A DNA stretch of 15,307 nucleotides from Lachnospiraceae bacterium UBA4381 (GCA_002391105.1 DGRT01000043.1:1-15307), one strand, 5' to 3'; numbered from the stretch's first letter, positions 1 through 7,759 are shown. Made by a program: numbers and translations. The notes: generated from the letters alone by a model not told the origin.

Positions 1-128
1 CTGCTCTTCGCCGCTTCAACCGCAGCCTCCCCATCATAAACCGGAGTAACTGTATAACCACTATGCTCAAGCACTGCTACAAGTGCTCTTGACAGATCCT
101 TTTCATCCTCTGCAAGTAATAGATTCAT
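1..128 (-). CDS. Response regulator, N-terminal part (runs off the window)
   Basis: This is the first 42 codons of a two-component response regulator; the rest lies beyond base 1. The translation begins MNLLLAEDEKDLSRAL and continues through VLEHSGYTVTPVYDGEAAVEAA. That is the opening of a receiver domain: a hydrophobic first strand, the acidic pocket E7-D8-E9, and the helix leading to the GY(T/E)V..V.DG..A pattern. This form is typical of OmpR/PhoB-type regulators, but the phosphorylated Asp and the output domain are outside the window, so the subfamily is an inference. The ATG at 126-128 is preceded by a GAAAGG ribosome site eight bases upstream. A strong terminator (171-205) separates it from the alarmone synthetase gene, so it is probably a separate transcription unit. 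It is too short to say which signal it serves; a histidine kinase partner may follow beyond the window. Confidence 0.85.
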   Translation of the reverse strand, partial: MNLLLAEDEKDLSRALVAVLEHSGYTVTPVYDGEAAVEAAKS

Positions 129-170
129 TTACTATACCTTTCTTTCCAAATATCAAATACAAATCCTTCT

Positions 171-205
171 AAAAAATAAACCGGACGCGTTCCCGCATCC
201 AGTTT
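171..205 (-). terminator. Rho-independent terminator ending the fatty-acid operon
   Basis: On the minus strand a 12-bp stem (178-189 with 194-205, two G-U pairs) closes on a GGAA tetraloop and is followed by ATTTTTT. It lies about 30 bases after the alarmone synthetase stop codon. It most likely ends the fabK-to-synthetase transcript and insulates the response regulator gene. It has no comparable T-run on the plus strand, so it acts in one direction. Confidence 0.9.
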
Positions 206-235
206 ATAGTATATCATATTAGTCTGAAAAAATCC

Positions 236-844
236 TTAAACATTAGTTATAAGCTCCCTGATTGTCTGCATGGAAAGATCACAGGATGCAAGCTCGTCAG
301 CAACCCTCTTCAGCTCTGCAACCAGAATCTCCTGATTGGGTATATCCTTCTTATACTTCATCCTATGCTCCAAAGCAGCCCAGGTGTCCATCGCAATAGT
401 TCTGATCTGAAACTCCACATAATATATTCCGGGCTGTCTTCCCAGCACATCCTTATCCTTTGTATGAACCCCAAGAATCATATGATAGCTTCTGTAGCCA
501 TTAGGCTTTGCGCGTTTTACATAGTCCTTCTCTTCGATGATGTCACAGTCCTCAAAGCTGCGTATATAATCAACTATGTTATAAATATCATCAACAAAGG
601 AACATATAACTCTCACTCCTATTGCATCGGTAAGTGTTCCAAGAGCTGACTCTGCAGTTTCAGGAATGCCCTTTCTGCGGCATTTTTCCCTCATGCTCTC
701 ATCTGTCTTGATACGCGCAAGAAGATGCTCATAAGCATTTTCACCGGTCTGAAACTGCACCAGCCTCTGATATGCCTGGAGCTTCTCTTCCATCAGGTCT
801 TTAACCTGTATCAAAGTATCTTCATATTCTCCATATATACTCAT
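236..844 (-). CDS. Small alarmone synthetase, RelQ/SasB-like (p)ppGpp synthetase
   Basis: A 202-residue single-domain GTP pyrophosphokinase. The family transfers pyrophosphate from ATP to the 3' hydroxyl of GTP or GDP to make (p)ppGpp in the cytoplasm. The RelA/SpoT synthetase core is clear: Asp73 in TDAIGVRVI followed by CSFVDDIY (81-88), EEKDYVKRAKPNGYRSYH (104-121), and Glu144 in VEFQIRT. Asp73 and Glu144 match the metal-binding Asp and catalytic Glu of the family. There is no N-terminal hydrolase (HD) domain and no C-terminal TGS/ACT region, so it is a synthesis-only enzyme of RelQ size. The ATG (842-844) lies only 3 bases after the fabZ stop, and its AAGG/AGG ribosome site overlaps the end of fabZ, so translation is probably coupled. 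It is the last gene before the operon terminator. The RelQ assignment over RelP rests on the EEKDY and GYRSYH context and is less certain than the family call. Confidence 0.92.
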   Translation of the reverse strand: MSIYGEYEDTLIQVKDLMEEKLQAYQRLVQFQTGENAYEHLLARIKTDESMREKCRRKGIPETAESALGTLTDAIGVRVICSFVDDIYNIVDYIRSFEDCDIIEEKDYVKRAKPNGYRSYHMILGVHTKDKDVLGRQPGIYYVEFQIRTIAMDTWAALEHRMKYKKDIPNQEILVAELKRVADELASCDLSMQTIRELITNV

Positions 845-847
845 TTC

Positions 848-1282
848 CTATTCCTTATCGCCTATTGCAAAGGATATCTCAGCCTGACATGCAACCTTTC
901 CGTCAACTGTAGCTACCGCCTTGCCAAATCCAAGAGGGCCACGTCTACCAGTAATCTCGCATCTGAGGTGAAGCACATCTCCCGGCTTTACCTGCTTACG
1001 AAAACGGGCGTTCTTGATACCACCAAAAAATGCTATCTTGCCCTTAAACTCGTCAGCAGAAAGGATTGCTACTGCACCAGTCTGAGCAAGTGCCTCTATT
1101 ATAAGCACTCCCGGCATCACATGAGCATCAGGAAAATGTCCCTGAAAAAACGGCTCATTTACTGATACACATTTAACTGCTTCTGCCCACTCGCCCGGTA
1201 CAAAATCTGTCACCTTGTCTATAAGCTGCATAGGAAATCTATGCGGTATTATCTCTCTTATCTGATTTGAATCAAGTTCCAT
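848..1282 (-). CDS. fabZ: 3-hydroxyacyl-ACP dehydratase FabZ
   Basis: A 144-residue hot-dog fold enzyme that dehydrates (3R)-hydroxyacyl-ACP to trans-2-enoyl-ACP in the elongation cycle. Catalytic His49 lies in FFQGHFPDAHVMPG and catalytic Glu63 in VLIIEALAQTGA; the N-terminal IIPHRFPMQLID (11-22) is the usual FabZ signature. Length is normal for FabZ (about 140-150), shorter than FabA. It starts 18 bases after fabF with an AAGGGGA ribosome site five bases before the ATG, and it ends 3 bases before the alarmone synthetase. In many Clostridia accB lies between fabF and fabZ and accC follows fabZ; neither is present here. Confidence 0.97.
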   Translation of the reverse strand: MELDSNQIREIIPHRFPMQLIDKVTDFVPGEWAEAVKCVSVNEPFFQGHFPDAHVMPGVLIIEALAQTGAVAILSADEFKGKIAFFGGIKNARFRKQVKPGDVLHLRCEITGRRGPLGFGKAVATVDGKVACQAEISFAIGDKE

Positions 1283-1300
1283 GATATTCCCCTTTTTTAT

Positions 1301-2536
1301 TTAGTCCTCATACTTTTTGAAAAGTACTGCTGCATTATGACCACCAAATCCCAGTGAGTTTGAAAGTGCATACTTTATATCTGCCACGCGTCCCTCATTT
1401 GGAACTATGTCCAGATCGCACTCAGGATCCGGAGTCTTGTAATTGATAGTTGCAGGTACAAACCCATCCTTAAGTGCCATAGTAGTAAAGATAGCCTCTA
1501 CTGCAGAAGCGGCGCCAAGCAGATGGCCTGTCATAGACTTGGTAGAGCTAACCATAAGCTTCTTTGCATGATCGCCAAATACAGCCTTGATAGCCTTTGT
1601 CTCACCTGCATCATTAAGGTGTGTAGAGGTTCCATGTGCATTTATATAATCCACATCCTCCGGAGTAATACCGGCATCCTGTATTGCAAATTTCATGCAG
1701 CCGGCAGCTCCTGCTCCAGTTGGATCCGGTGCTGTAATATGATATGCATCACAGGTTGCTCCGTAGCCTACTACTTCTCCGTAGATTTTTGCACCTCTGG
1801 CTTTAGCATGCTCCAGTTCTTCCATTATGATGATTCCGGAGCCTTCTCCCATTACAAATCCGCTTCTCTCGGCATCAAATGGAATAGATGCACGATTAGG
1901 ATCCTGGGAAGTACTGAGTGCCTGCATAACTGTAAATCCACCAACACCCATCTTGCAGATACAGCCTTCAGCACCACCTGCAAGCATTACCTCCTGATAT
2001 CCGTCACGAATCTTGTGAAATGCCTCACCTATAGCGTTGTTACCACTTGCACAGGCTGTTACTATGCTTTCGCATACACCCTTGAAGCCTGTATCTATAG
2101 CTATCTCACCTGCGCACATATTTGATATAGTCTTAGGAACGAAGAATGGGGATATCTTCTCATAGCCTCTGGACTCGCCTCTGAGTGTTTCTTCTGTTAT
2201 AGTAATCATTCCACCTATTCCTGAAGAAACGATGGTTCCACATCTGAATGGATCTTCCTTCTCTATATCCAGACCGCTATCCTTGATTGCTTCTCTGGCA
2301 GCGATCATACCAAACTGGGTATAACGATCCATCTTACGTGCTTCCTTCCTGTCAAGATAGTCCTCAGGCTTATAATCCTTCACCTCGCCGGATACCTTTA
2401 CCTTAAAGTCTGTGGTATCTATCTGCTGTGTAAAGCCGATACCACATACGCCCTTCTTGACATTTTCCCAGGATTCTTCAAGGTTATGTCCTACGGGGTT
2501 AATAGTTCCAATACCTGTTATAACAACGCGTCTCAT
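1301..2536 (-). CDS. fabF: Beta-ketoacyl-ACP synthase II FabF
   Basis: A 411-residue condensing enzyme that extends acyl-ACP by two carbons using malonyl-ACP. The thiolase-fold catalytic triad is complete: Cys162 in TACASG, His301 in NAHGTST and His338 in SMTGHLLGA. The C-terminal SNSLGFGGHNAA (392-403) is the FabF glycine-rich loop. The Cys-His-His triad separates it from FabH (Cys-His-Asn). An AGGAGG ribosome site sits five bases before the ATG. It follows fabG with a 54-base gap and no terminator. It is the only condensing enzyme in the window, so the first condensation needs a FabH encoded elsewhere. Confidence 0.98.
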   Translation of the reverse strand: MRRVVITGIGTINPVGHNLEESWENVKKGVCGIGFTQQIDTTDFKVKVSGEVKDYKPEDYLDRKEARKMDRYTQFGMIAAREAIKDSGLDIEKEDPFRCGTIVSSGIGGMITITEETLRGESRGYEKISPFFVPKTISNMCAGEIAIDTGFKGVCESIVTACASGNNAIGEAFHKIRDGYQEVMLAGGAEGCICKMGVGGFTVMQALSTSQDPNRASIPFDAERSGFVMGEGSGIIIMEELEHAKARGAKIYGEVVGYGATCDAYHITAPDPTGAGAAGCMKFAIQDAGITPEDVDYINAHGTSTHLNDAGETKAIKAVFGDHAKKLMVSSTKSMTGHLLGAASAVEAIFTTMALKDGFVPATINYKTPDPECDLDIVPNEGRVADIKYALSNSLGFGGHNAAVLFKKYED

Positions 2537-2590
2537 AATTTCCTCCTAAATCTAGTTTACATAACGCACAAACGCTCTTCTTGGATAAGT

Positions 2591-3340
2591 TTAACAACTC
2601 ATACCTCCGGCGCATTCAATCACCTGACCTGTAACATAAGCAGCCTCATCGGATGCAAGGAATGCTACAACCTTTGCAACATCCTCCGGCTGTCCGGCTC
2701 TTCCAAGAGCAATATTCTTAACCATTGCTTCCTTTACTTCTTCAGGAAGAACCTTGGTCATGTCTGTTTCTATATATCCGGGTGCAACTGCATTACATGT
2801 TATTCCTCTGCTGCCAAGCTCCTTTGCGATAGACTTGGTCATACCAATAACTCCGGCTTTGCTGGCCGAGTAGTTTACCTGACCGGCATTTCCATAAACA
2901 CCAACCACACTACTGATATTAACTATACGTCCATAGCGCGCCTTCATCATAGGGCGGGTTGCAGCCTTCATCATATTATATGTGCCCTTCAGGTTAGTTG
3001 CGATAACCAGGTCGAACTCCTCTTCCTTCATCTTCATGATAAGGTTATCTCTGGTAACACCTGCATTATTAACCAGAATATCAACCTTTCCAAACTTCTC
3101 TACAGCCTGCTTAAAAAGGTTCTCTGCATCTGCATAGGATGTAACGTCAGCCTTAAATGCTGCAGCCTGAACTCCTTCAGCTTCTATAAGCTTAACAGTC
3201 TCCTCAGCAGCATCAGCTATTACTATGTCACATATAACTACATTTGCCCCTTCTGAAGCAAGCTTTACGCTTATAGCACGGCCTATACCACGCGCGCCAC
3301 CGGTTACAAGGGCTGTCTTACCTTCTAATCTTTTACTCAT
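2591..3340 (-). CDS. fabG: 3-oxoacyl-ACP reductase FabG
   Basis: A 249-residue short-chain dehydrogenase that reduces 3-oxoacyl-ACP to (3R)-hydroxyacyl-ACP with NADPH. The nucleotide motif TGGARGIG is at 13-20, NNAG at 91-94, and the catalytic Ser144, Tyr157 and Lys161 are spaced as in FabG (13 residues Ser to Tyr, then YxxxK). The PGYIETDM segment (188-194) and the C-terminal end VTGQVIECAGGM are typical of FabG rather than of other short-chain dehydrogenases. The ATG has an AAGGAG ribosome site six bases upstream. The 101-base gap to fabD holds a small CTGC/GCAG hairpin but no T-run, so the genes are probably co-transcribed. Confidence 0.97.
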   Translation of the reverse strand: MSKRLEGKTALVTGGARGIGRAISVKLASEGANVVICDIVIADAAEETVKLIEAEGVQAAAFKADVTSYADAENLFKQAVEKFGKVDILVNNAGVTRDNLIMKMKEEEFDLVIATNLKGTYNMMKAATRPMMKARYGRIVNISSVVGVYGNAGQVNYSASKAGVIGMTKSIAKELGSRGITCNAVAPGYIETDMTKVLPEEVKEAMVKNIALGRAGQPEDVAKVVAFLASDEAAYVTGQVIECAGGMSC

Positions 3341-3441
3341 TTCTAACTCCTTTTCTGCGAAGCAGATCCTGTTATATTTGTCATACTTATCCAGAAACTA
3401 CCACACTAATAAAACTAAAATGCATCAGCTTACGCTACTAC

Positions 3442-4431
3442 TTACTTCCCTATAATTTCCAGAAGCTTTTCTATATCCATAGCTGACTCTACTCCATAAA
3501 CAGGAATATCCGGCGTAGTCTTCTGCACAAACTTGGAAAGTGTCTTACCGGGACCGATCTCAACAAATGCATCTATTCCCATAGCAGCCATAGCCTTTAT
3601 AGAATCCTCAAAATATACAGAGCTCTGAACCTGCTTTTCAAGAAGTGCAGGAATGCTTTCACTTTCTCCTGCCTGCGGATCTCTCTCTCTTCCGATACAA
3701 TTAAAGATAACAGGAAGCTTCATATCGCCAAAGTCTTCTGTCTGGAATCTTTCTCTAAGTGCATCTCCCGCCGGCTTCATAAGAGATGTGTGGAAAGGAC
3801 CACTTACCTTTACAGGAAGGCATCTCTTAGCACCCATTTCCTTAAGAACCTCGGCTGCCATATCCACTGCTTCGGCATCTCCTGAAACAGTAATCTGTCC
3901 CGGACAGTTAAAGTTAGCCGGCTCAGCTACCAGAAGCTTTCCTTCCGCATCAACCTTACCTTCAGCCTTAAGTGTCTCTCTAACCTTGTCACAGCCTGCA
4001 AATACAGTATCCTTATCCAGCCCAAGAACAGCTATCATCTTACACTCTCTACCCGAAGCAGCACTCTGCATTGCATTTCCCCTGAACTGTACAAGCGGAA
4101 TAACCTGCTGCTCTGTAAATACACCGGCAGCATAAAGGGCTGAGTATTCTCCCAGCGAAAGTCCTGCTGCACATACAGGCTCAACTCCAAGAGCCTTAAG
4201 CACCTTTGTCATTCCTACGGCAAATGCAACCATACAGGGCTGCGTAAACTGTGTCTCATTCAATGTTTCGGCAGGTCCTTCAAAGCATACCTTCTTTACA
4301 TCAAAGCTGACTCCTTCAGCATCTGAAAGCGCATCAAAGGTTTCCTTAAACTCAGGGTACTTCTCATAAAGATCCATTCCCATACCAACCTTCTGAGACC
4401 CCTGACCAGCATAAATAAATCCCAGTTTCAT
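3442..4431 (-). CDS. fabD: Malonyl-CoA:ACP transacylase FabD
   Basis: A 329-residue acyltransferase that moves malonyl from CoA to the carrier protein. The opening LGFIYAGQGSQKVGMG is the family signature. The nucleophile Ser92 is in GLSLGEYSAL, Arg117 in VQFRGNAMQ binds the malonyl carboxylate, and His214 in GPFHTSLM completes the dyad. EIGPGKTL (291-298) is the usual C-terminal motif. At 329 residues it is a little longer than most FabD (about 305-315); the extra length falls in the DKVRETLKAEGKVDAEGK insertion near residues 148-165. A GAGGGA ribosome site precedes the ATG by five bases. It follows fabK by 65 bases without a terminator. Confidence 0.97.
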   Translation of the reverse strand: MKLGFIYAGQGSQKVGMGMDLYEKYPEFKETFDALSDAEGVSFDVKKVCFEGPAETLNETQFTQPCMVAFAVGMTKVLKALGVEPVCAAGLSLGEYSALYAAGVFTEQQVIPLVQFRGNAMQSAASGRECKMIAVLGLDKDTVFAGCDKVRETLKAEGKVDAEGKLLVAEPANFNCPGQITVSGDAEAVDMAAEVLKEMGAKRCLPVKVSGPFHTSLMKPAGDALRERFQTEDFGDMKLPVIFNCIGRERDPQAGESESIPALLEKQVQSSVYFEDSIKAMAAMGIDAFVEIGPGKTLSKFVQKTTPDIPVYGVESAMDIEKLLEIIGK

Positions 4432-4496
4432 AATCTTCCCTCATTTCTTAACTTATTACAAAAGCTTCACTATATTAGAGTCAAAGCTATCCTTCA

Positions 4497-5426
4497 CTAT
4501 TTCCAGCTCTGGAGTATCTCCATTCCATTATCATAAATATCTGCAAGTATATCAGCTACAGGTCTTATCTCCTTAAGCTGTCCACATACCTGTCCTGCCA
4601 TTACAGAACCGGTCTTCATATCTCCATCTGTTACAGCACGTCTGAGTCCTCCAAGGGTTATCTGTTCAAGCTCCTCACGTGATGCAGCCTGAGACTCAAG
4701 CTTCAGATACTCTCTTGCCATCTGATTCTTGATAATACGAACCGGAGCATTTAAGCTTCTTCCTGTTACAGTTGTACTGTTGTCCTTAGCCTTAATAAGC
4801 TCCTGCTTATAATTATCATGTACAGGACATTCTTCACTTACCAGAAGACATGTACCTATCTGAACACCGGATGCGCCCAGACACATGGCAGCGGCAAACT
4901 GTCTGCCATCTGCTATACCACCTGCAGCAATTACCGGTATATCTACTGAGTCAATTATCTGAGGAACCAGAGCCATGGTTGTCATATCACCTACATGACC
5001 ACCACTTTCACCACCTTCAGCTATAACAGCATCTGCGCCCTGCTTCTCAACTCTTCTGGCTAAAGCGCTGCTGGCAACTACAGGAATTACAACAGCTCCC
5101 ATTTCCTTCCATTTTTCCATATATTTTCCGGGAGTTCCTGCACCTGTTGTAATGATCTTGATATTTTCCTTTACAAGAAGGTCGGCTATGTTATCCACAT
5201 CCGGATTCAGAAGCATAAGATTTACACCGAAGGGCTTATCTGTAGCCTGACGGGCATCATATATTTCCTGCTCTATTCTTGCCGCATCATATCCGCCTGA
5301 ACCTATAAGTCCGAGACCTCCGGCATTGGAAACTGCGGCGGCAAACTTTCCAAGAGCAATATTAGCCATACCACCCTGAATTATAGGATATTTTATTCCC
5401 AGCATTTCATTTATCATTTTCTTCAT
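4497..5426 (-). CDS. fabK: Enoyl-ACP reductase FabK (FMN-dependent)
   Basis: A 309-residue TIM-barrel flavoenzyme that performs the final reduction of the elongation cycle, trans-2-enoyl-ACP to acyl-ACP. The family belongs to the nitronate monooxygenase-like group. YPIIQGGMANIA (13-24) and the Gly-rich SNAGGLGLIGSGG (33-45) are FMN-site segments, GGESGGHVGDM (138-148) contains His144, matching the catalytic His of pneumococcal FabK, and IPVIAAGGIADGRQ (163-176) is the phosphate-binding loop. Location next to fabD favours FabK over a 2-nitropropane dioxygenase. The ATG at 5424-5426 has AGAGGA eight bases upstream; a second Met at codon 4 is possible but less well placed. An attenuator-like hairpin lies just upstream. 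FabK enzymes as a family are poorly inhibited by triclosan, unlike FabI. Confidence 0.96.
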   Translation of the reverse strand: MKKMINEMLGIKYPIIQGGMANIALGKFAAAVSNAGGLGLIGSGGYDAARIEQEIYDARQATDKPFGVNLMLLNPDVDNIADLLVKENIKIITTGAGTPGKYMEKWKEMGAVVIPVVASSALARRVEKQGADAVIAEGGESGGHVGDMTTMALVPQIIDSVDIPVIAAGGIADGRQFAAAMCLGASGVQIGTCLLVSEECPVHDNYKQELIKAKDNSTTVTGRSLNAPVRIIKNQMAREYLKLESQAASREELEQITLGGLRRAVTDGDMKTGSVMAGQVCGQLKEIRPVADILADIYDNGMEILQSWK

Positions 5427-5470
5427 AGTTTACATCCTCTTATAAATACCTGCATTTGTAACTCTTTTTT

Positions 5471-5506
5471 ATAAAAGAAAACGGCTTTAGCTGATTACCA
5501 AAGCCG
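5471..5506 (-). terminator. Terminator-like hairpin between accA and fabK (attenuator or partial terminator)
   Basis: On the minus strand a 7-bp stem CGGCTTT/AAAGCCG (5482-5488 with 5500-5506, 11-base loop) is followed directly by TTTTCTTTTAT. It has the form of an intrinsic terminator, yet it sits inside what is otherwise one fatty-acid gene string, 45-80 bases before the fabK start. Either acpP-accD-accA ends here and fabK has its own promoter, or this is a read-through point that lowers or regulates fab gene expression. I see no convincing -35/-10 pair for fabK in the gap, which favours partial read-through. Confidence 0.7.
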
Positions 5507-5525
5507 CGATTTCTATCAATATGAT

Positions 5526-5549
5526 ATCTGACATACAATTTTGTCAGAT
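5526..5549. promoter_or_regulatory. Inverted repeat upstream of fabK, possible operator or RNA hairpin
   Basis: ATCTGACA (5526-5533) and its exact complement TGTCAGAT (5542-5549) flank an AT-rich 8-base spacer. It lies between the accA stop and the terminator-like hairpin, so the accA transcript would pass through it first. It could be a dimeric repressor site or an RNA hairpin that affects the attenuator. It does not match the known FapR consensus. Function is inferred from position only. Confidence 0.45.
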
Positions 5550-5583
5550 CTAAATATGCAGCAACCAGGTCAGCAACATAGCA

Positions 5584-6543
5584 CTACTTGATATATTCAA
5601 CATTTTCCTTAAGCACCATAGCGTCTATGTTACGGAACTTTTCATATCTGTCCTTGGCAATATCATTTCCGGATTTACCTCTGAAACGTCTTAGCTCTCT
5701 GACCAGCATCTCATCTATATCCCTGTAAACTACGCTTGGATTGTGGTGAGCTCCACCAAGAGGTTCTCTGATGATACCGTCTATAACACCAAATTCCTTT
5801 AGATCCTGTGCCGTAAGCTTCATAAGCTTGCAGGCTTCATCTGAACGGCTGGAATCCTTCCACAGAATAGATGCAAAGCCTTCAGGTGAAAGAACAGAAT
5901 AAACTGCATTTTCAAGCATATATACTGTATTGGCTACTCCTATGGCAAGGGCACCACCACTGCTTCCTTCACCGGTCACTATAGAAATGACAGGAACCTT
6001 GAGTGCGCTCATCTCAGCCAGATTTCTTGAAATAGCCTGACTCTGCCCATGAGCCTCTGCATCAAGACCGGGATATGCACCGGGAGTATCTATAAAGGTT
6101 ATAATAGGTCTTCCAAACTTCTCTGCCTGCTTCATCATACGAAGCGCTTTACGATAGCCCTCCGGCTCAGGCATACCAAAGTTGAATTCCATATTCTCCT
6201 TCAGGTCACGACCCTTTCTATGTCCAAGCACAGTCACAGGAACGCCATGAAATGTAGCAATTCCACCATATATACTCTTATCTTCTTTATTTAGAAGGTC
6301 TCCCCTTTGAATGAAGAGATCCTCGAAAAGGGCATCAATATAATCATCTACCTTAGGTCTCTTACTATGTCTTGCAAGAAATACCTTGTCAGCAGGTGTA
6401 AGATCAGCCAGTTGCTCTGCTGTTTTGTCATACTCCGCATGCAGATCGCTGAGCAGTTCAAGATGATCATAGCTATCCTTCAGCACATTGATCTGTTCTT
6501 CAAGAGCAGTAAGCTTGCTGTCTATCTCTCTTATCTGAGCCAT
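5584..6543 (-). CDS. accA: Acetyl-CoA carboxylase carboxyltransferase subunit alpha
   Basis: A 319-residue subunit of the carboxyltransferase that moves the carboxyl group from carboxybiotin to acetyl-CoA to make malonyl-CoA. An N-terminal helical, probably coiled-coil, region (about 1-50) is followed by the crotonase-like core: FGMPEPEGYRKALR (122-135), DTPGAYPG (152-159), the oxyanion-forming GEGSSGGALAIG (191-202) and LSPEG (219-222). Length matches the bacterial AccA family (about 315-325). Its ATG lies inside the end of accD: the two genes overlap by 13 bases, which fits translational coupling and the 1:1 assembly of the alpha2-beta2 complex. The partner subunits AccB (biotin carrier) and AccC (biotin carboxylase) are not in the window. 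Confidence 0.97.
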   Translation of the reverse strand: MAQIREIDSKLTALEEQINVLKDSYDHLELLSDLHAEYDKTAEQLADLTPADKVFLARHSKRPKVDDYIDALFEDLFIQRGDLLNKEDKSIYGGIATFHGVPVTVLGHRKGRDLKENMEFNFGMPEPEGYRKALRMMKQAEKFGRPIITFIDTPGAYPGLDAEAHGQSQAISRNLAEMSALKVPVISIVTGEGSSGGALAIGVANTVYMLENAVYSVLSPEGFASILWKDSSRSDEACKLMKLTAQDLKEFGVIDGIIREPLGGAHHNPSVVYRDIDEMLVRELRRFRGKSGNDIAKDRYEKFRNIDAMVLKENVEYIK

Positions 6544-7436
6544 GACTTCCTCCTCTTCTCATGAAGTCTTAGTATCTGTGCAAGAGTATCTCTCATCTCA
6601 AGTCTGGATACTATCTTATCAACAAATCCATGTTCCTCCAGGTATTCAGCCCTCTGGAAACCTGCCGGCAGCTTCTGACCTATAGTCTGTTCTATGACAC
6701 GTGGTCCGGCAAAGCCTATCAGAGCCCCGGGTTCAGCTATAGTTATATCTGCCAGAGTTGCAAAGCTGGCGCTGACACCTCCGGTAGTCGGATGAGTTAA
6801 TACAGAAATATAAAGACCGCCATTATCAGTAAATTTCTGAACTGCCGCAGAGGTCTTCGCCATCTGCATCAGGGATAATATACCCTCCTGCATACGGGCA
6901 CCACCGCTGGCTGTAAATATAATAATAGGAAGCTCCAATTTTTCAGCAGCCTCAAACGCTTTAGTTACCATTTCTCCAACTGCTATGCCCATGCTTCCCA
7001 TCAAAAATTCACTGGCCATTACAGCTACTACAGCCTTATGACCTTCTATCTCACATACACCGGCAAGAAGTCCCTCATCAAGTCCTGTTTTGGTTTTCAG
7101 ACCATTTATCTTTTCAGCATAATCAGGATAATTAAGGGGATTTCTGAAAGGTATATTAGTTTTAATTTTTCTAAATGTTCCGGGATCTGCCACTCCGGAT
7201 ATACGTCTTCTTGCGGAAATCTTCGCATGCTTACCGCATTTAGGACATACATAAAGATTCTTCTTTATTTCAGAAAGAGATATCGTGACACCACAATCGG
7301 AGCAGGTATAAACCTGCTCCGAACTGTTATCTTCTTCTATTTCCTCGCTTACAGCATCAACAAGTTCGATATCTTCAGCCACGAAATTCGAATTGGCAGC
7401 CTTGCTTCCATCGCTTCGCTTACCAAAAAGCTTCAT
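6531..7436 (-). CDS. accD: Acetyl-CoA carboxylase carboxyltransferase subunit beta
   Basis: A 301-residue partner of AccA in the carboxyltransferase complex. A four-cysteine zinc ribbon is present: Cys45 and Cys48 in CSDC, Cys64 and Cys67 in CPKC. The crotonase-like core follows, with FTASGGARMQEG (174-185), THPTTGGVSASFA (214-226) and GFAGPRVIEQTIG (241-253), which are AccD signatures for the CoA site. An acidic, low-complexity N-terminal segment (about 20-40, rich in Glu, Asp and Ser) precedes the zinc finger and is probably flexible. The ATG has GGAGG eight bases upstream and lies 27 bases after acpP, so it shares the acpP promoter. Confidence 0.97.
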   Translation of the reverse strand: MKLFGKRSDGSKAANSNFVAEDIELVDAVSEEIEEDNSSEQVYTCSDCGVTISLSEIKKNLYVCPKCGKHAKISARRRISGVADPGTFRKIKTNIPFRNPLNYPDYAEKINGLKTKTGLDEGLLAGVCEIEGHKAVVAVMASEFLMGSMGIAVGEMVTKAFEAAEKLELPIIIFTASGGARMQEGILSLMQMAKTSAAVQKFTDNGGLYISVLTHPTTGGVSASFATLADITIAEPGALIGFAGPRVIEQTIGQKLPAGFQRAEYLEEHGFVDKIVSRLEMRDTLAQILRLHEKRRKSWLR

Positions 7437-7463
7437 TTAATATGCCTCCAAACGAGTATGAGA

Positions 7464-7688
7464 TTACTTGTGTGACTCAACGTAGTCAACAAGATCCTGA
7501 ACTGTCTTGATATTTGGAAGATCCTCATCAGCAATAGCTACACCGATAGCATCTTCAATAGCCATACCGAGTTCTACTGCATCAAGTGAATCAGCACCAA
7601 GATCATCTGTAAGGGATGCTTCAAGAGTTACCTTATCTTCATCAACGCTAAGTGTTTCTACGATAACTTCCTTAATCTCATCAAACAT
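7464..7688 (-). CDS. acpP: Acyl carrier protein
   Basis: A 74-residue acidic carrier protein that holds the growing acyl chain as a thioester on a 4'-phosphopantetheine arm. The attachment residue is Ser34 in DDLGADSLDAVEL, the canonical DSL motif. The predicted four-helix pattern and strong negative charge fit. Helix III reads GMAIEDAIGVAIADEDL, more Ala/Ile rich than the usual ALEEEFGxEIPDED, but in the expected place. An AAAGGAG ribosome site lies eight bases before the ATG, and a near-consensus promoter sits about 70 bases upstream. It is the first gene of the acpP-accD-accA unit; high expression is expected for this protein and fits the promoter. A modular polyketide or peptide carrier is unlikely given the neighbours. 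Confidence 0.96.
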   Translation of the reverse strand: MFDEIKEVIVETLSVDEDKVTLEASLTDDLGADSLDAVELGMAIEDAIGVAIADEDLPNIKTVQDLVDYVESHK

Positions 7689-7759
7689 TTCTTTTTCTCC
7701 TTTTAACTTATCTTAATTAATAGGCTAATCTTATCACTTCCGATTTTTTAACCTTTTTC

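Noticed and set aside
1523..2125. Open plus-strand reading frame of 200 codons opposite fabF
   Set aside because: It is antisense to a fully conserved FabF, is rich in Cys, Ser and His as expected of a shadow frame, and has no ribosome site or recognisable domain.
2486..3256. Open plus-strand reading frame of 256 codons opposite fabG
   Set aside because: The minus frame encodes a complete FabG with all catalytic residues. The plus frame has low-complexity shadow composition and no ribosome site.
3341..3441. Possible extra promoter or terminator in the fabD-fabG gap
   Set aside because: There is a TATAAC but no spaced -35 box, and the CTGC/GCAG hairpin has no T-run. Simple co-transcription is the easier reading.
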